Positions 1 through 5,519 of a stretch of 10,660 bases of DNA are shown in pieces. Position 1 is the stretch's first letter, and each line of letters begins with the position of its first letter. Under the pieces are notes generated by a model that was not told where the DNA came from, ran no database searches, and saw nothing but the letters and a program-made list of their open reading frames with translations. The DNA comes from SpSt-1165 sp964391725 (GTDB lineage: Bacteria > Chloroflexota > Anaerolineae > Anaerolineales > Anaerolineaceae), in the NCBI GenBank assembly GCA_964391725.1, contig CAYMNB010000073.1, forward strand, positions 1-10,660, written 5' to 3'. Made by a program: the position numbers and the translations under genes.

Positions 1-321
1 GCAAGGGTCAGAAGGGCATCTAATAATAGGGGACTGTTTAGCGGATTGTTATCTGACATACTTAACGCTCTTGACACCGTTGACCAAGTAAGGCGGTCAG
101 GCGGTTATTGAACCTGGGGTACCTTTTTCCTATCCTGCAAATCAAACGGCAACAATTTCAAAACGTGGGTTCTCTATGCTAATATGAGAATAATTTTATC
201 ATATCATGAGAAAGCCTGATTGGTTCTTTCGTCTTATGAACGCATGATGGCAGTCACGCTTCCTGTGACTATCTATGACGGAAGTAATACTTCATGAAGT
301 ACGATGTAACGGGCGGAAGAA
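1..321. other. Gene-poor stretch at left edge
   Basis: No convincing gene is seen here. Plus-strand frame 1 is open from the window edge to a TGA at 109-111 (36 codons), so the 3' end of an upstream gene cannot be excluded, but the peptide is not recognisable and an adjacent frame is open almost as far. The minus strand is dense with stops. Two inverted repeats are present: AGTCAC (252-257) with GTGACT (265-270), and a GAAGTA/TACTTC cluster (281-301), described separately. The part nearest the DUF4434 gene is AT-rich and is best read as its upstream regulatory region. Confidence 0.5.
281..301. promoter_or_regulatory. Three alternating GAAGTA/TACTTC half-sites (possible operator)
   Basis: The sequence reads GAAGTA (281-286), one base, TACTTC (288-293), two bases, GAAGTA (296-301). 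The last two copies form a perfect 14-base palindrome, TACTTCATGAAGTA, and the first two form a second inverted repeat with a one-base centre. The cluster ends 20 bases before the -35 box of the promoter at 322-349, a usual place for a regulator to bind. The repeat is seen directly; its use as an operator is inferred and no regulator gene is in the window. Confidence 0.35.
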
Positions 322-349
322 TTGAAAATTCCCCAAGGCATAGTAGAAT
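322..349 (+). promoter_or_regulatory. Sigma70-like promoter for the DUF4434 gene
   Basis: A -35 box TTGAAA (322-327, 5 of 6 matches to TTGACA) and a -10 box TAGAAT (344-349, 5 of 6 matches to TATAAT) are separated by 16 bases. Transcription would start near 356. That leaves a leader of about 44 bases before the ATG at 400 and rules out the ATG at 348; it also argues against the one at 355. Confidence 0.5.
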
Positions 350-399
350 GAAAGATGAACGAATTCACCACATTAGCTTTTTACGGGAGATTGTTTGGC

Positions 400-1353
400 A
401 TGGAAAAGATAACCACCCTGACCGGCACTTTTTTGGATGAAATTTCGCATGATATTCCCCACCAAAACTGGGGTCCAGTCGAATGGGAGCGTGATTTTCA
501 GGCGATGCAGGCCATCGGCATTGATACTGTGATCCTCATCCGCAGCGGCCACAAACGCCAACTGACCTATCCTTCTGAGGTGCTGATCGAGCGGCAGGGC
601 TGCCACCGCCCGGTGATGGACCTGGTAGACCTGTTCCTGACCCTGGCGGAAAAACACGCCATGCAGTTCTATTTCGGCACTTATGATTCGGGTTATTACT
701 GGCATCGCGGCGAGTTCCAAAAAGAGATTGACCTGAACAAAGCCGCCACAGAAGAGGTGTGGGCGAAATACGGAAATCGGCAGGCTTTCAAAGGCTGGTA
801 TCTGACCCAGGAAGTCAGCCGGCGCACCCGCGGTATCATCGATGTGTATGCCAGTATGGGGCGCTTTTGTAAGTCCCTGTCTGACAATAATTTGCCGGTA
901 TTAATCTCGCCGTGGATGGACGGTATCAAAACCCCCAACGCTTTTGGGGGCGAGATCTACAAACAGGATGGCATTACCCCCGAAGAACATGAACAGGAGT
1001 GGGATGAGGTCATGGCGGGTATTGCCGGCGCAGTCGACATTGTCGCTTTTCAGGATGGGCATGTAGACTTCCATGAACTGCCTGCTTATCTGGAGGTCAA
1101 CAAAAAACTGGCAGACCGTTATGGGTTGCGCTGCTGGACCAACTCTGAGACCTTCGACCGTGACATGCCGATCAAATTCCCGCCGATCAAATGGGAAAAA
1201 CTGTGGTTGAAATTGAAGGCAGCCCACCAGGTGGGGGTGGAAAAGGGCATTACCTTCGAGTTTTCACACTTCATGAGCCCCAATTCTTCGTACTTGCAGG
1301 CAGGGCATCTTTATAACCGCTACCGTGAGTACATAGCCCAAATGAATGCGTGA
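400..1353 (+). CDS. DUF4434 family TIM-barrel protein, glycosidase-like
   Basis: This 317-residue protein resembles the DUF4434 family, whose members are predicted TIM barrels related to glycoside hydrolases. The family signature begins almost at the N-terminus (TGTFLDEIS). Further recognisable segments are YFGTYDSGYYW (about 91-101), FKGWYLTQE (about 130-138), ISPWMDG (about 169-175), WTNSETF (about 246-252) and ITFEFSHFMSPNS (about 284-296). Glu138 at the end of the presumed fourth strand, and Glu250 or Glu287 later, are candidate catalytic acids by analogy with clan-A glycosidases; this is inference. No signal peptide is seen, so a cytoplasmic location is likely. An in-frame ATG at 355 exists, but the start at 400 is preferred because GGGAG (385-389) lies 10 bases before it and the family homology starts there. 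The P-loop gene follows after 11 bases, suggesting co-transcription. Substrate unknown. Confidence 0.75.
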   Translation: MEKITTLTGTFLDEISHDIPHQNWGPVEWERDFQAMQAIGIDTVILIRSGHKRQLTYPSEVLIERQGCHRPVMDLVDLFLTLAEKHAMQFYFGTYDSGYYWHRGEFQKEIDLNKAATEEVWAKYGNRQAFKGWYLTQEVSRRTRGIIDVYASMGRFCKSLSDNNLPVLISPWMDGIKTPNAFGGEIYKQDGITPEEHEQEWDEVMAGIAGAVDIVAFQDGHVDFHELPAYLEVNKKLADRYGLRCWTNSETFDRDMPIKFPPIKWEKLWLKLKAAHQVGVEKGITFEFSHFMSPNSSYLQAGHLYNRYREYIAQMNA

Positions 1354-1364
1354 GGTGGAGTTCC

Positions 1365-1907
1365 ATGCAGCGTGTATCGGTTGTAGGAACTACCGGTTCC
1401 GGAAAATCCACTTTTGCAGAGCGGTTGGCGCAGGCTATTGATGCGCAAGCCATCCATCTGGATGACCTGATGTGGCTGCCGGATTGGCAGAAACGCGATG
1501 ACGAAGAATATACCGCTTTGCTAACAAGGGCGCTGCAGGCAGAACGCTGGGTGGTTGACGGCAACACGCGTAAGTCACGGGCATTGGTCTGGAACAACGC
1601 CGATACCGTCATCTGGCTGAATTACCCGTTTTTCGTCAACCTCACACGTTTACTGCTGCGCACTGTGCGGCGTATCAGGGACAAAACAGAAATATTTCCG
1701 GGCTGTCAGGAATCGTTCAAAACGCAATTCTTTAGCCGTGATTCGCTGCTTTTATGGTTTTTTCGCACCTACTGGCGGCGTAAGAAAGAATACAGAGAAC
1801 TGTTTGAGAATCAGCAGTTCCCGCATCTACGGGTGATCGTGCTGGAGAAACCGCGCCAGGCGCACCAATGGCTGGCTGCTCTGACTGAAGAAGAACCAGT
1901 GTTATAG
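1365..1907 (+). CDS. P-loop NMP-kinase-like ATPase (topology modulation/FlaR-like family)
   Basis: This 180-residue protein has a Walker A motif GTTGSGKST at residues 8-16, directly after the first beta strand, as in adenylate and shikimate kinases. The segments HLDDLMWLPDW and WVVDGNTRKSR, followed by a hydrophobic strand (ADTVIWLNYP) and an Arg-rich helix (RLLLRTVRRIRD), match the layout of the small AAA proteins often annotated as DNA topology modulation protein FlaR or adenylate-kinase-like. The length suits that family. The substrate is not known, and the FlaR name should not be taken as a function. A GTG at 1350 is in frame, but the ATG at 1365 is chosen because GAGGTGGAG (1352-1360) provides the ribosome binding site and the fold begins there. 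The gene follows the DUF4434 gene and meets the minus-strand gene tail to tail, the two stop codons lying side by side at 1902-1907. Confidence 0.7.
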   Translation: MQRVSVVGTTGSGKSTFAERLAQAIDAQAIHLDDLMWLPDWQKRDDEEYTALLTRALQAERWVVDGNTRKSRALVWNNADTVIWLNYPFFVNLTRLLLRTVRRIRDKTEIFPGCQESFKTQFFSRDSLLLWFFRTYWRRKKEYRELFENQQFPHLRVIVLEKPRQAHQWLAALTEEEPVL

Positions 1908-2609
1908 CCACTCGTTGATGGCTTTTTCGATCTCCGGCATTGGGTCAGGGGTTTGGACAATCTTGAGAAGACGTGCGTCCTGGTTCAACAGGATGACAGC
2001 CAATAGAGGGCGTTGCAGTGGCAGATGAAAACTGGCCAACACCTCCGCCTGCCAGTCAGGCAGGATGTGTACCCAATCAACGGCAGCACGAGGATCACTG
2101 AAGTATTGACTGGCGATGCGTTGATAGGCTTTGTGCAGTTCGCGTTTGACAAGCGGCCGCGTGGGCAGCGGAAATTCATTCAATACAATGATATTGGCGG
2201 TGAAGATCGGTGCTGCATGGGGATAGAAGCGCTGGATGATCTCTCCATTCCAGCGGGCGGGTGCGTCCACATTGTCGCGGTTGCTGACAAACAGCACCGC
2301 CGGCTTGAATAAATTCGCCAGTTCAATGGTCTTACCGCTGCCTACTGCCATGAAAGTGAGGTTCGGGATGCGGCTTTTGAGAATGGCCGGGGGTTCGTCC
2401 GCAAAAGAATGAGAGCGGCTGTGTTTCAGGCCTGCCTGGCGTATCAAGTTGGCTCTCAGGGACGAGATAGACGAAGCAGTAGGCTTTGGACGTAGGGCCT
2501 CTTTTGGCGCTGGTGCTTCAGGTGGCGATTCCGGTTTCAACGTTTCCGCGAGTGTGTGTATCCCCACACGTGTCAGGTTCACGCCGGTCTGGATGATTCG
2601 TTTAAACAT
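1902..2609 (-). CDS. Conserved-looking hypothetical protein, possible cysteine-free thioredoxin-like fold
   Basis: This 235-residue protein is not recognised with certainty. An N-terminal helix-like segment (residues 1-24) is followed by a Pro/Ala/Lys-rich linker (about 25-48) and a compact domain from about 78 to the end. The domain opens with IPNLTFMAVGSGKTIELANL and a hydrophobic strand FKPAVLFVSNRD, and ends with PLLAVILLNQDARLLKIVQ and a helix EIEKAINEWL. This order resembles peroxiredoxin/TlpA-type thioredoxin folds, but the protein has no cysteine at all, so it cannot act as a thiol redox enzyme. The frame is open upstream to 2741, but ATG 2609 is chosen because a -10 box ends seven bases before it; upstream codons would overlap the promoter and uvrB start region. 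No Shine-Dalgarno is seen at normal spacing. It is divergent from uvrB. The fold call is weak; the gene itself is well supported. Confidence 0.6.
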   Translation of the reverse strand: MFKRIIQTGVNLTRVGIHTLAETLKPESPPEAPAPKEALRPKPTASSISSLRANLIRQAGLKHSRSHSFADEPPAILKSRIPNLTFMAVGSGKTIELANLFKPAVLFVSNRDNVDAPARWNGEIIQRFYPHAAPIFTANIIVLNEFPLPTRPLVKRELHKAYQRIASQYFSDPRAAVDWVHILPDWQAEVLASFHLPLQRPLLAVILLNQDARLLKIVQTPDPMPEIEKAINEWL

Positions 2610-2615
2610 GACTCT

Positions 2616-2645
2616 ATTATATACAAGGTCACCCTCCGTTGTAAA
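2616..2645 (-). promoter_or_regulatory. Promoter of the 1902-2609 gene, probably leaderless
   Basis: On the minus strand a perfect TATAAT (2621 down to 2616) lies 18 bases downstream of TTTACA (2645 down to 2640, 5 of 6 matches to TTGACA). Counting seven bases past the -10 box puts the transcription start on the A of the ATG at 2609, so the mRNA would have no 5' leader. This explains why no ribosome binding site is found at the usual spacing. Confidence 0.5.
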
Positions 2646-2678
2646 TTTTTGGCCGGGGATTTCACCTTCACAGGATGC

Positions 2679-2695
2679 TGCTGTTTTTGACAGCA
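2679..2695. promoter_or_regulatory. Inverted repeat upstream of uvrB
   Basis: TGCTGTTTTTGACAGCA is an inverted repeat with 6-base arms (TGCTGT and ACAGCA) around five bases. It lies 23 bases before the -10 box of uvrB and so overlaps the -35 zone. Since uvrB is SOS-controlled in many bacteria, a LexA-type operator is possible. The half-site spacing (CTG-N7-CAG) does not match the Escherichia coli box (CTG-N10-CAG), so the assignment is speculative. Confidence 0.25.
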
Positions 2696-2714
2696 AGAAA
2701 ATTGCACCCCGTTG

Positions 2715-2723
2715 TGTTAAAAT
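2715..2723 (+). promoter_or_regulatory. Extended -10 promoter element of uvrB, probably leaderless
   Basis: TGTTAAAAT combines an extended -10 TGn (2715-2717) with TAAAAT (2718-2723, 5 of 6 matches). The ATG at 2731 begins eight bases after the box, so transcription probably starts at or one base before the start codon. A TTGACA hexamer exists at 2687-2692 but sits 25 bases from the -10 box, too far to serve as its -35. No Shine-Dalgarno is present. Confidence 0.4.
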
Positions 2724-2730
2724 TAGGGTT

Positions 2731-4791
2731 ATGGAATTCAAATTGACAGCCCCTTATCAGCCCACCGGCGACCAGCCGGAGGCGATCGCATCATTGGTGA
2801 AAGGCATCCGCGACCGCAACTATCCGCACCAGGTGTTGTTGGGTGCCACCGGTACGGGCAAGACCTTCACCGTTGCCAATTTAATTCAGGAGTTGCAGGT
2901 GCCCACCCTGGTGATGGCGCACAACAAGACCCTGGCTGCCCAGTTATATGCCGAGTTCAAGGACTTTTTCCCCGATAATTCGGTCAATTACTTCGTATCT
3001 TATTACGATTATTACCAGCCAGAAGCCTATGTGCCCAAGAGCGATCTTTACATTGAAAAGGAAACCCAGATCAATGAGGAGATCGACCGCCTGCGCCTGG
3101 CTGCCACGACTGCGCTGCTTTCACGGCAGGATGTGATCATCGTAGCTTCGGTCTCCTGTATTTATGGCCTGGGGGATCCGACCGCCTATAACACCGGTGT
3201 GGTCAGCCTGCGCCTGGGTGAGATCACGCGGCGCAACGCCATGCTGCGGCAGTTGGTCGATATTCAATACCAGCGTAATGACCTTGAACTGCGTCCGGGG
3301 GTTTTTCGTGTGCGTGGTGATGTGGTCGAGATCTTCCCGGCGTATGAAGAACGCAAAGCCTATCGCATTTCTTTTTGGGGCGATGAGGTTGAACGTATCA
3401 TGGGGTACAGCCCATTAACCGGCGAGGTGTTTGAGGAGTTGATGGAACTTTCCATCTTTCCTGCCAAACATTACATCACCAATGAGGACCGCTTTGAAAA
3501 GGCGGTCAATGACATTGAACAAGAAATGAAGCAGCGGGTGGACTACTTCAAGTCGCAGGAAAAATGGCTGGAAGCACAGCGCATCGAACAGCGCACCAAG
3601 TATGATCTCGAAATGCTGCGTGAAGTCGGCTATACCTCCGGTATTGAAAACTATTCGCGCCATCTGGATCAACGCGCTGCCGGCACACCGCCGTGGACGT
3701 TGATGGATTATCTGCCCAAAGATTACCTGCTGGTGATCGATGAATCGCACATGACCATCCCGCAGATCCGCGGCATGTACCGCGGCGACCAGTCACGCAA
3801 GAGCGTGCTGGTGGAGTATGGATTCCGCCTGCCTTCAGCGATGGATAACCGCCCCTTAACTTTCGATGAATTTGAGAAGTATATGGGGCATACTATTTAT
3901 ACCAGTGCCACGCCCGGTCCGTATGAAATGCAGCTTACGAACCAGGTGGTGGATCAGGTCATCCGTCCGACCGGCCTGGTGGACCCGCAGGTAGAGGTGC
4001 GCCCGACCAAGGGACAGGTTGATGACCTGGTGGGTGAGATCTATCAGCGCATGGAGGCGGGGGAGCGCGTACTGGTGACCACCCTGACCAAGCGTATGTC
4101 AGAAGACCTTTCTGATTATCTGCTCGAATTGGGCATGCGCGTGCATTATCTTCATTCAGAAATTGACACCCTCGAACGGGTGAGTATCTTGCGTGATCTG
4201 CGCATGGGCGTGTTTGATGTGCTGGTGGGCATCAACCTGCTGCGTGAAGGGCTGGACCTGCCGGAGGTATCGCTGGTGGCGGTATTGGATGCCGACAAAC
4301 AGGGTTTCCTGCGTTCTGCCACCGCCCTGATCCAGACCATCGGCCGCGCGGCACGTAATGTCAATGGCAAAGTGATTATGTATGCTGACCAGGTGACTGA
4401 TGCGATGAAGAAAGCGCTGGATGAGACCAACCGCCGGCGCGAGAAACAGGTTGCCTACAACCTCGAACATGGCATTGAACCGATTTCGATCTTTAAAGCA
4501 GTGCGTGACCTGACTGATTCCCTTTTGCCAAAGGAAAAAGAAAAAGCCATGGCAATCGCGGAAGACGGCGCGGCGTATGGCATTGCGGTGCGTGCCAGTT
4601 CGCTTTCTAATGAAGATCTGGAGAGATTCATCGGGCAGTTGGAGAAAGAGATGCGCGCGGCTGCACAAGCCCTGGAATTTGAACGGGCAGCCGCCTTGCG
4701 CGATGAATTGTTTGCCCTGCGCGGACAGCTGGCAGAACAGTTGAAGATGAAACCATGGCAAAAAGCCATGTATCTGGCCGGTGATGAATAG
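2731..4791 (+). CDS. uvrB: UvrABC excinuclease subunit B
   Basis: UvrB is the damage-verifying helicase-like subunit of bacterial nucleotide excision repair: UvrA loads it at lesions and it recruits UvrC for incision. The 686-residue protein is full length for the family (about 670). It opens with the typical FKLTAPYQPTGDQPEAI. Walker A GATGTGKT is at 38-45, the damage-clamping beta-hairpin YYDYYQPEAYVP at 91-102, the Walker B box DESH at 337-340, and helicase motif VI QTIGRAAR at 535-542. A C-terminal UVR domain (about 630-665, LERFIGQLEKEMRAAA) is the UvrC contact. The frame is open upstream to 2449, but the ATG at 2731 matches the conserved N-terminus. uvrA and uvrC are not in this window. 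tRNA-Lys follows after 59 bases with no clear terminator between, so read-through into the tRNA is possible. Confidence 0.98.
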   Translation: MEFKLTAPYQPTGDQPEAIASLVKGIRDRNYPHQVLLGATGTGKTFTVANLIQELQVPTLVMAHNKTLAAQLYAEFKDFFPDNSVNYFVSYYDYYQPEAYVPKSDLYIEKETQINEEIDRLRLAATTALLSRQDVIIVASVSCIYGLGDPTAYNTGVVSLRLGEITRRNAMLRQLVDIQYQRNDLELRPGVFRVRGDVVEIFPAYEERKAYRISFWGDEVERIMGYSPLTGEVFEELMELSIFPAKHYITNEDRFEKAVNDIEQEMKQRVDYFKSQEKWLEAQRIEQRTKYDLEMLREVGYTSGIENYSRHLDQRAAGTPPWTLMDYLPKDYLLVIDESHMTIPQIRGMYRGDQSRKSVLVEYGFRLPSAMDNRPLTFDEFEKYMGHTIYTSATPGPYEMQLTNQVVDQVIRPTGLVDPQVEVRPTKGQVDDLVGEIYQRMEAGERVLVTTLTKRMSEDLSDYLLELGMRVHYLHSEIDTLERVSILRDLRMGVFDVLVGINLLREGLDLPEVSLVAVLDADKQGFLRSATALIQTIGRAARNVNGKVIMYADQVTDAMKKALDETNRRREKQVAYNLEHGIEPISIFKAVRDLTDSLLPKEKEKAMAIAEDGAAYGIAVRASSLSNEDLERFIGQLEKEMRAAAQALEFERAAALRDELFALRGQLAEQLKMKPWQKAMYLAGDE

Positions 4792-4809
4792 AAAAAAGCA
4801 CTTGCTTTC

Positions 4810-4838
4810 TGGATAAAACTTAGAAATCATGTTACAAT
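4810..4838 (+). promoter_or_regulatory. Promoter of tRNA-Lys
   Basis: TGGATA (4810-4815, 4 of 6 matches to TTGACA), a 17-base spacer, and TACAAT (4833-4838, 5 of 6 matches) with an extended -10 TGT just before it. Transcription would start near 4845, a few bases before the mature tRNA 5' end. Confidence 0.5.
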
Positions 4839-4850
4839 TTTTTCCGTTAA

Positions 4851-4922
4851 GGGCGCGTAGCTCAATGGTAGAGCAGTGGCCTTTTAAGCCATTGGTTGCG
4901 GGTTCGAATCCCTCCGCGCTCA
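4851..4922 (+). tRNA. tRNA-Lys (anticodon TTT)
   Basis: A full cloverleaf can be folded. The acceptor GGGCGCG pairs with CGCGCTC (one G-T pair). The D stem is GCTC/GAGC. The anticodon stem GTGGC/GCCAT encloses the loop CTTTTAA with anticodon TTT at 4883-4885. The T stem GCGGG/CCCTC encloses TTCGAAT, with discriminator A at 4922. CCA is not encoded (ATA follows the acceptor stem), so it must be added enzymatically. The T stem has one C-T mismatch (4899 with 4913). Confidence 0.95.
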
Positions 4923-4925
4923 TAC

Positions 4926-4954
4926 AAAAAACCTCCCCGCAGGGAGGTTTTTTT
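4926..4954 (+). terminator. Rho-independent terminator after tRNA-Lys
   Basis: CCTCCC (4932-4937) pairs perfectly with GGGAGG (4942-4947) around a four-base loop CGCA. The six A residues before and seven T residues after (4948-4954) can extend the stem and provide the U-tract. It starts four bases past the tRNA 3' end. The A-tract on the other side would let it work on the minus strand too. Confidence 0.9.
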
Positions 4955-5141
4955 ATACGTAATCTCAGGTCATTCTACTTTGCCAATACAGAAATGCGGG
5001 GATACCATTCGGCAGGATACGACACTCATTCCCGCTCAGTTTCTGTGCCAAAGCGGGTGTTAAGGCAGAAAGAGAGGGCTTGATCGGCTAACGCCACCAG
5101 CGCTGTACCATTATTACGCCATATGCCAGTTCAGGATTTTC

Positions 5142-5267
5142 TCAGGCGCCTGCCAGCAGATAACGAGGCACACATTGTTCTGTTTTGCCTGCCTTTGCCC
5201 AGGCCTGTGCAGAGCGGGTGTCGTATTGTTGCTGCTGTATGGTAACGTCGATGTTCTGATTCGTCAT
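5142..5267 (-). CDS. Small unrecognised protein, 41 residues
   Basis: A 41-codon open frame starts at ATG 5267 and ends with TGA at 5144-5142. The peptide begins MTNQNIDVTIQQQQYDTRSA and ends QCVPRYLLAGA. It is hydrophilic, with a Gln-rich run near residues 11-14, one cysteine (residue 34) and no signal peptide or membrane segment. I do not recognise a family. It is called as a gene because AAGGAGA (5281 down to 5275) lies seven bases before the ATG, and a near-consensus promoter starts transcription about 19 bases upstream. A longer frame on the same strand (start near 5322) overlaps this promoter and lacks a ribosome binding site, so it is less likely. The gene is divergent from the repeat lipoprotein. 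It could be a regulatory peptide, a stress-induced small protein, or the remnant of a longer gene cut short by its TGA. No function is claimed. Confidence 0.5.
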   Translation of the reverse strand: MTNQNIDVTIQQQQYDTRSAQAWAKAGKTEQCVPRYLLAGA

Positions 5268-5292
5268 GTGCGTTTCTCCTTGCCAATACCTG

Positions 5293-5322
5293 ATTATACG
5301 CCAGGCAAGATGTGCCTGGCAA
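5293..5322 (-). promoter_or_regulatory. Promoter of the 41-residue protein gene
   Basis: On the minus strand TTGCCA (5322 down to 5317, 5 of 6 matches) and a perfect TATAAT (5298 down to 5293) are 18 bases apart. Transcription should start near 5286, giving a leader of about 19 bases that contains the AAGGAGA ribosome binding site. This is one of the best promoter matches in the window. Confidence 0.6.
5300..5320. promoter_or_regulatory. Perfect interrupted palindrome filling the promoter spacer (candidate operator)
   Basis: GCCAGGCA (5300-5307) and TGCCTGGC (5313-5320) are perfect reverse complements separated by AGATG. The repeat overlaps four bases of the -35 box and ends one base from the -10 box of the minus-strand promoter. 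It lies upstream of the predicted transcription start, so it would not be transcribed from that promoter and is better explained as a binding site for a dimeric repressor or spacer-binding activator than as an RNA hairpin. Confidence 0.5.
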
Positions 5323-5352
5323 AAGACTATGATCTCATGCCCTGAACAAGCT

Positions 5353-5416
5353 TAACAGGACTGTAAGGATGCAGTACAATAATTTGTGGGTAACAGAGTC
5401 TTTCTCTTGCTATAAT
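5353..5416 (+). promoter_or_regulatory. Two candidate promoters for the repeat lipoprotein
   Basis: The upstream candidate is TTAACA (5353-5358) with a 16-base spacer and TACAAT (5375-5380), starting near 5387. The downstream candidate is an extended -10 TGC (5408-5410) followed by a perfect TATAAT (5411-5416), starting near 5423; it has no good -35 box. Either would leave a long leader, about 133 or 97 bases, before the ATG at 5520. Confidence 0.45.
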
Positions 5417-5465
5417 CATGATTAATGGGTAGTATTGTGTCTGGCTAACTTTGTTGTTACCCATT
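5387..5465 (+). promoter_or_regulatory. Leader with three related TGGGTA elements and alternative pairing
   Basis: TGGGTAACA (5387-5395) is the exact reverse complement of TGTTACCCA (5455-5463). AATGGGTA (5424-5431) is the exact reverse complement of TACCCATT (5458-5465), and its stem can extend three more pairs with two G-U pairs. The first and second elements therefore compete for the same third segment. The first overlaps the -35 zone of the downstream promoter and the second starts at its predicted start site. They could act as protein-binding half-sites or as alternative RNA stems; which one applies is not shown by the sequence. Confidence 0.35.
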
Positions 5466-5519
5466 CCCCCTTGTTCCCAGACGATCGTAAATATGTATTC
5501 ATTCGCTAAGGAACCGCTT

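Noticed and set aside
348..440. 30-codon plus-strand open frame from ATG 348, overlapping the start of the DUF4434 gene
   Set aside because: The ATG lies inside the predicted -10 box, so it would not be on the transcript, and AAGG upstream is poorly spaced.
2333..2356. GSGKT in the minus-strand 235-residue protein as a Walker A motif
   Set aside because: The required glycine four residues before GKT is absent and no Walker B or nucleotide-binding context is seen, so it is not called an ATPase.
2687..2723. TTGACA (2687-2692) as the -35 box of uvrB
   Set aside because: It is a perfect hexamer but 25 bases from the only good -10 box, outside the workable spacing; no -10 box exists 16-18 bases after it.
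2449..2730. Longer uvrB start at 2449 adding 94 residues
   Set aside because: The added residues have no similarity to UvrB, overlap the divergent gene, and lie upstream of the predicted promoter; conserved UvrB N-termini begin at the ATG at 2731.
4156..4923. Minus-strand open frame of 255 codons running through tRNA-Lys and the end of uvrB
   Set aside because: It overlaps a folded tRNA and the conserved helicase and UVR parts of uvrB, so it is a shadow frame.
5031..5057. Inverted repeat CCCGCT / AGCGGG as a terminator for the small gene
   Set aside because: The arms are short, the loop is 15 bases and no T-tract follows on either strand.
4829..5083. Plus-strand 84-codon open frame across tRNA-Lys
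   Set aside because: It passes through the tRNA and its terminator and has no ribosome binding site; it is a chance frame.
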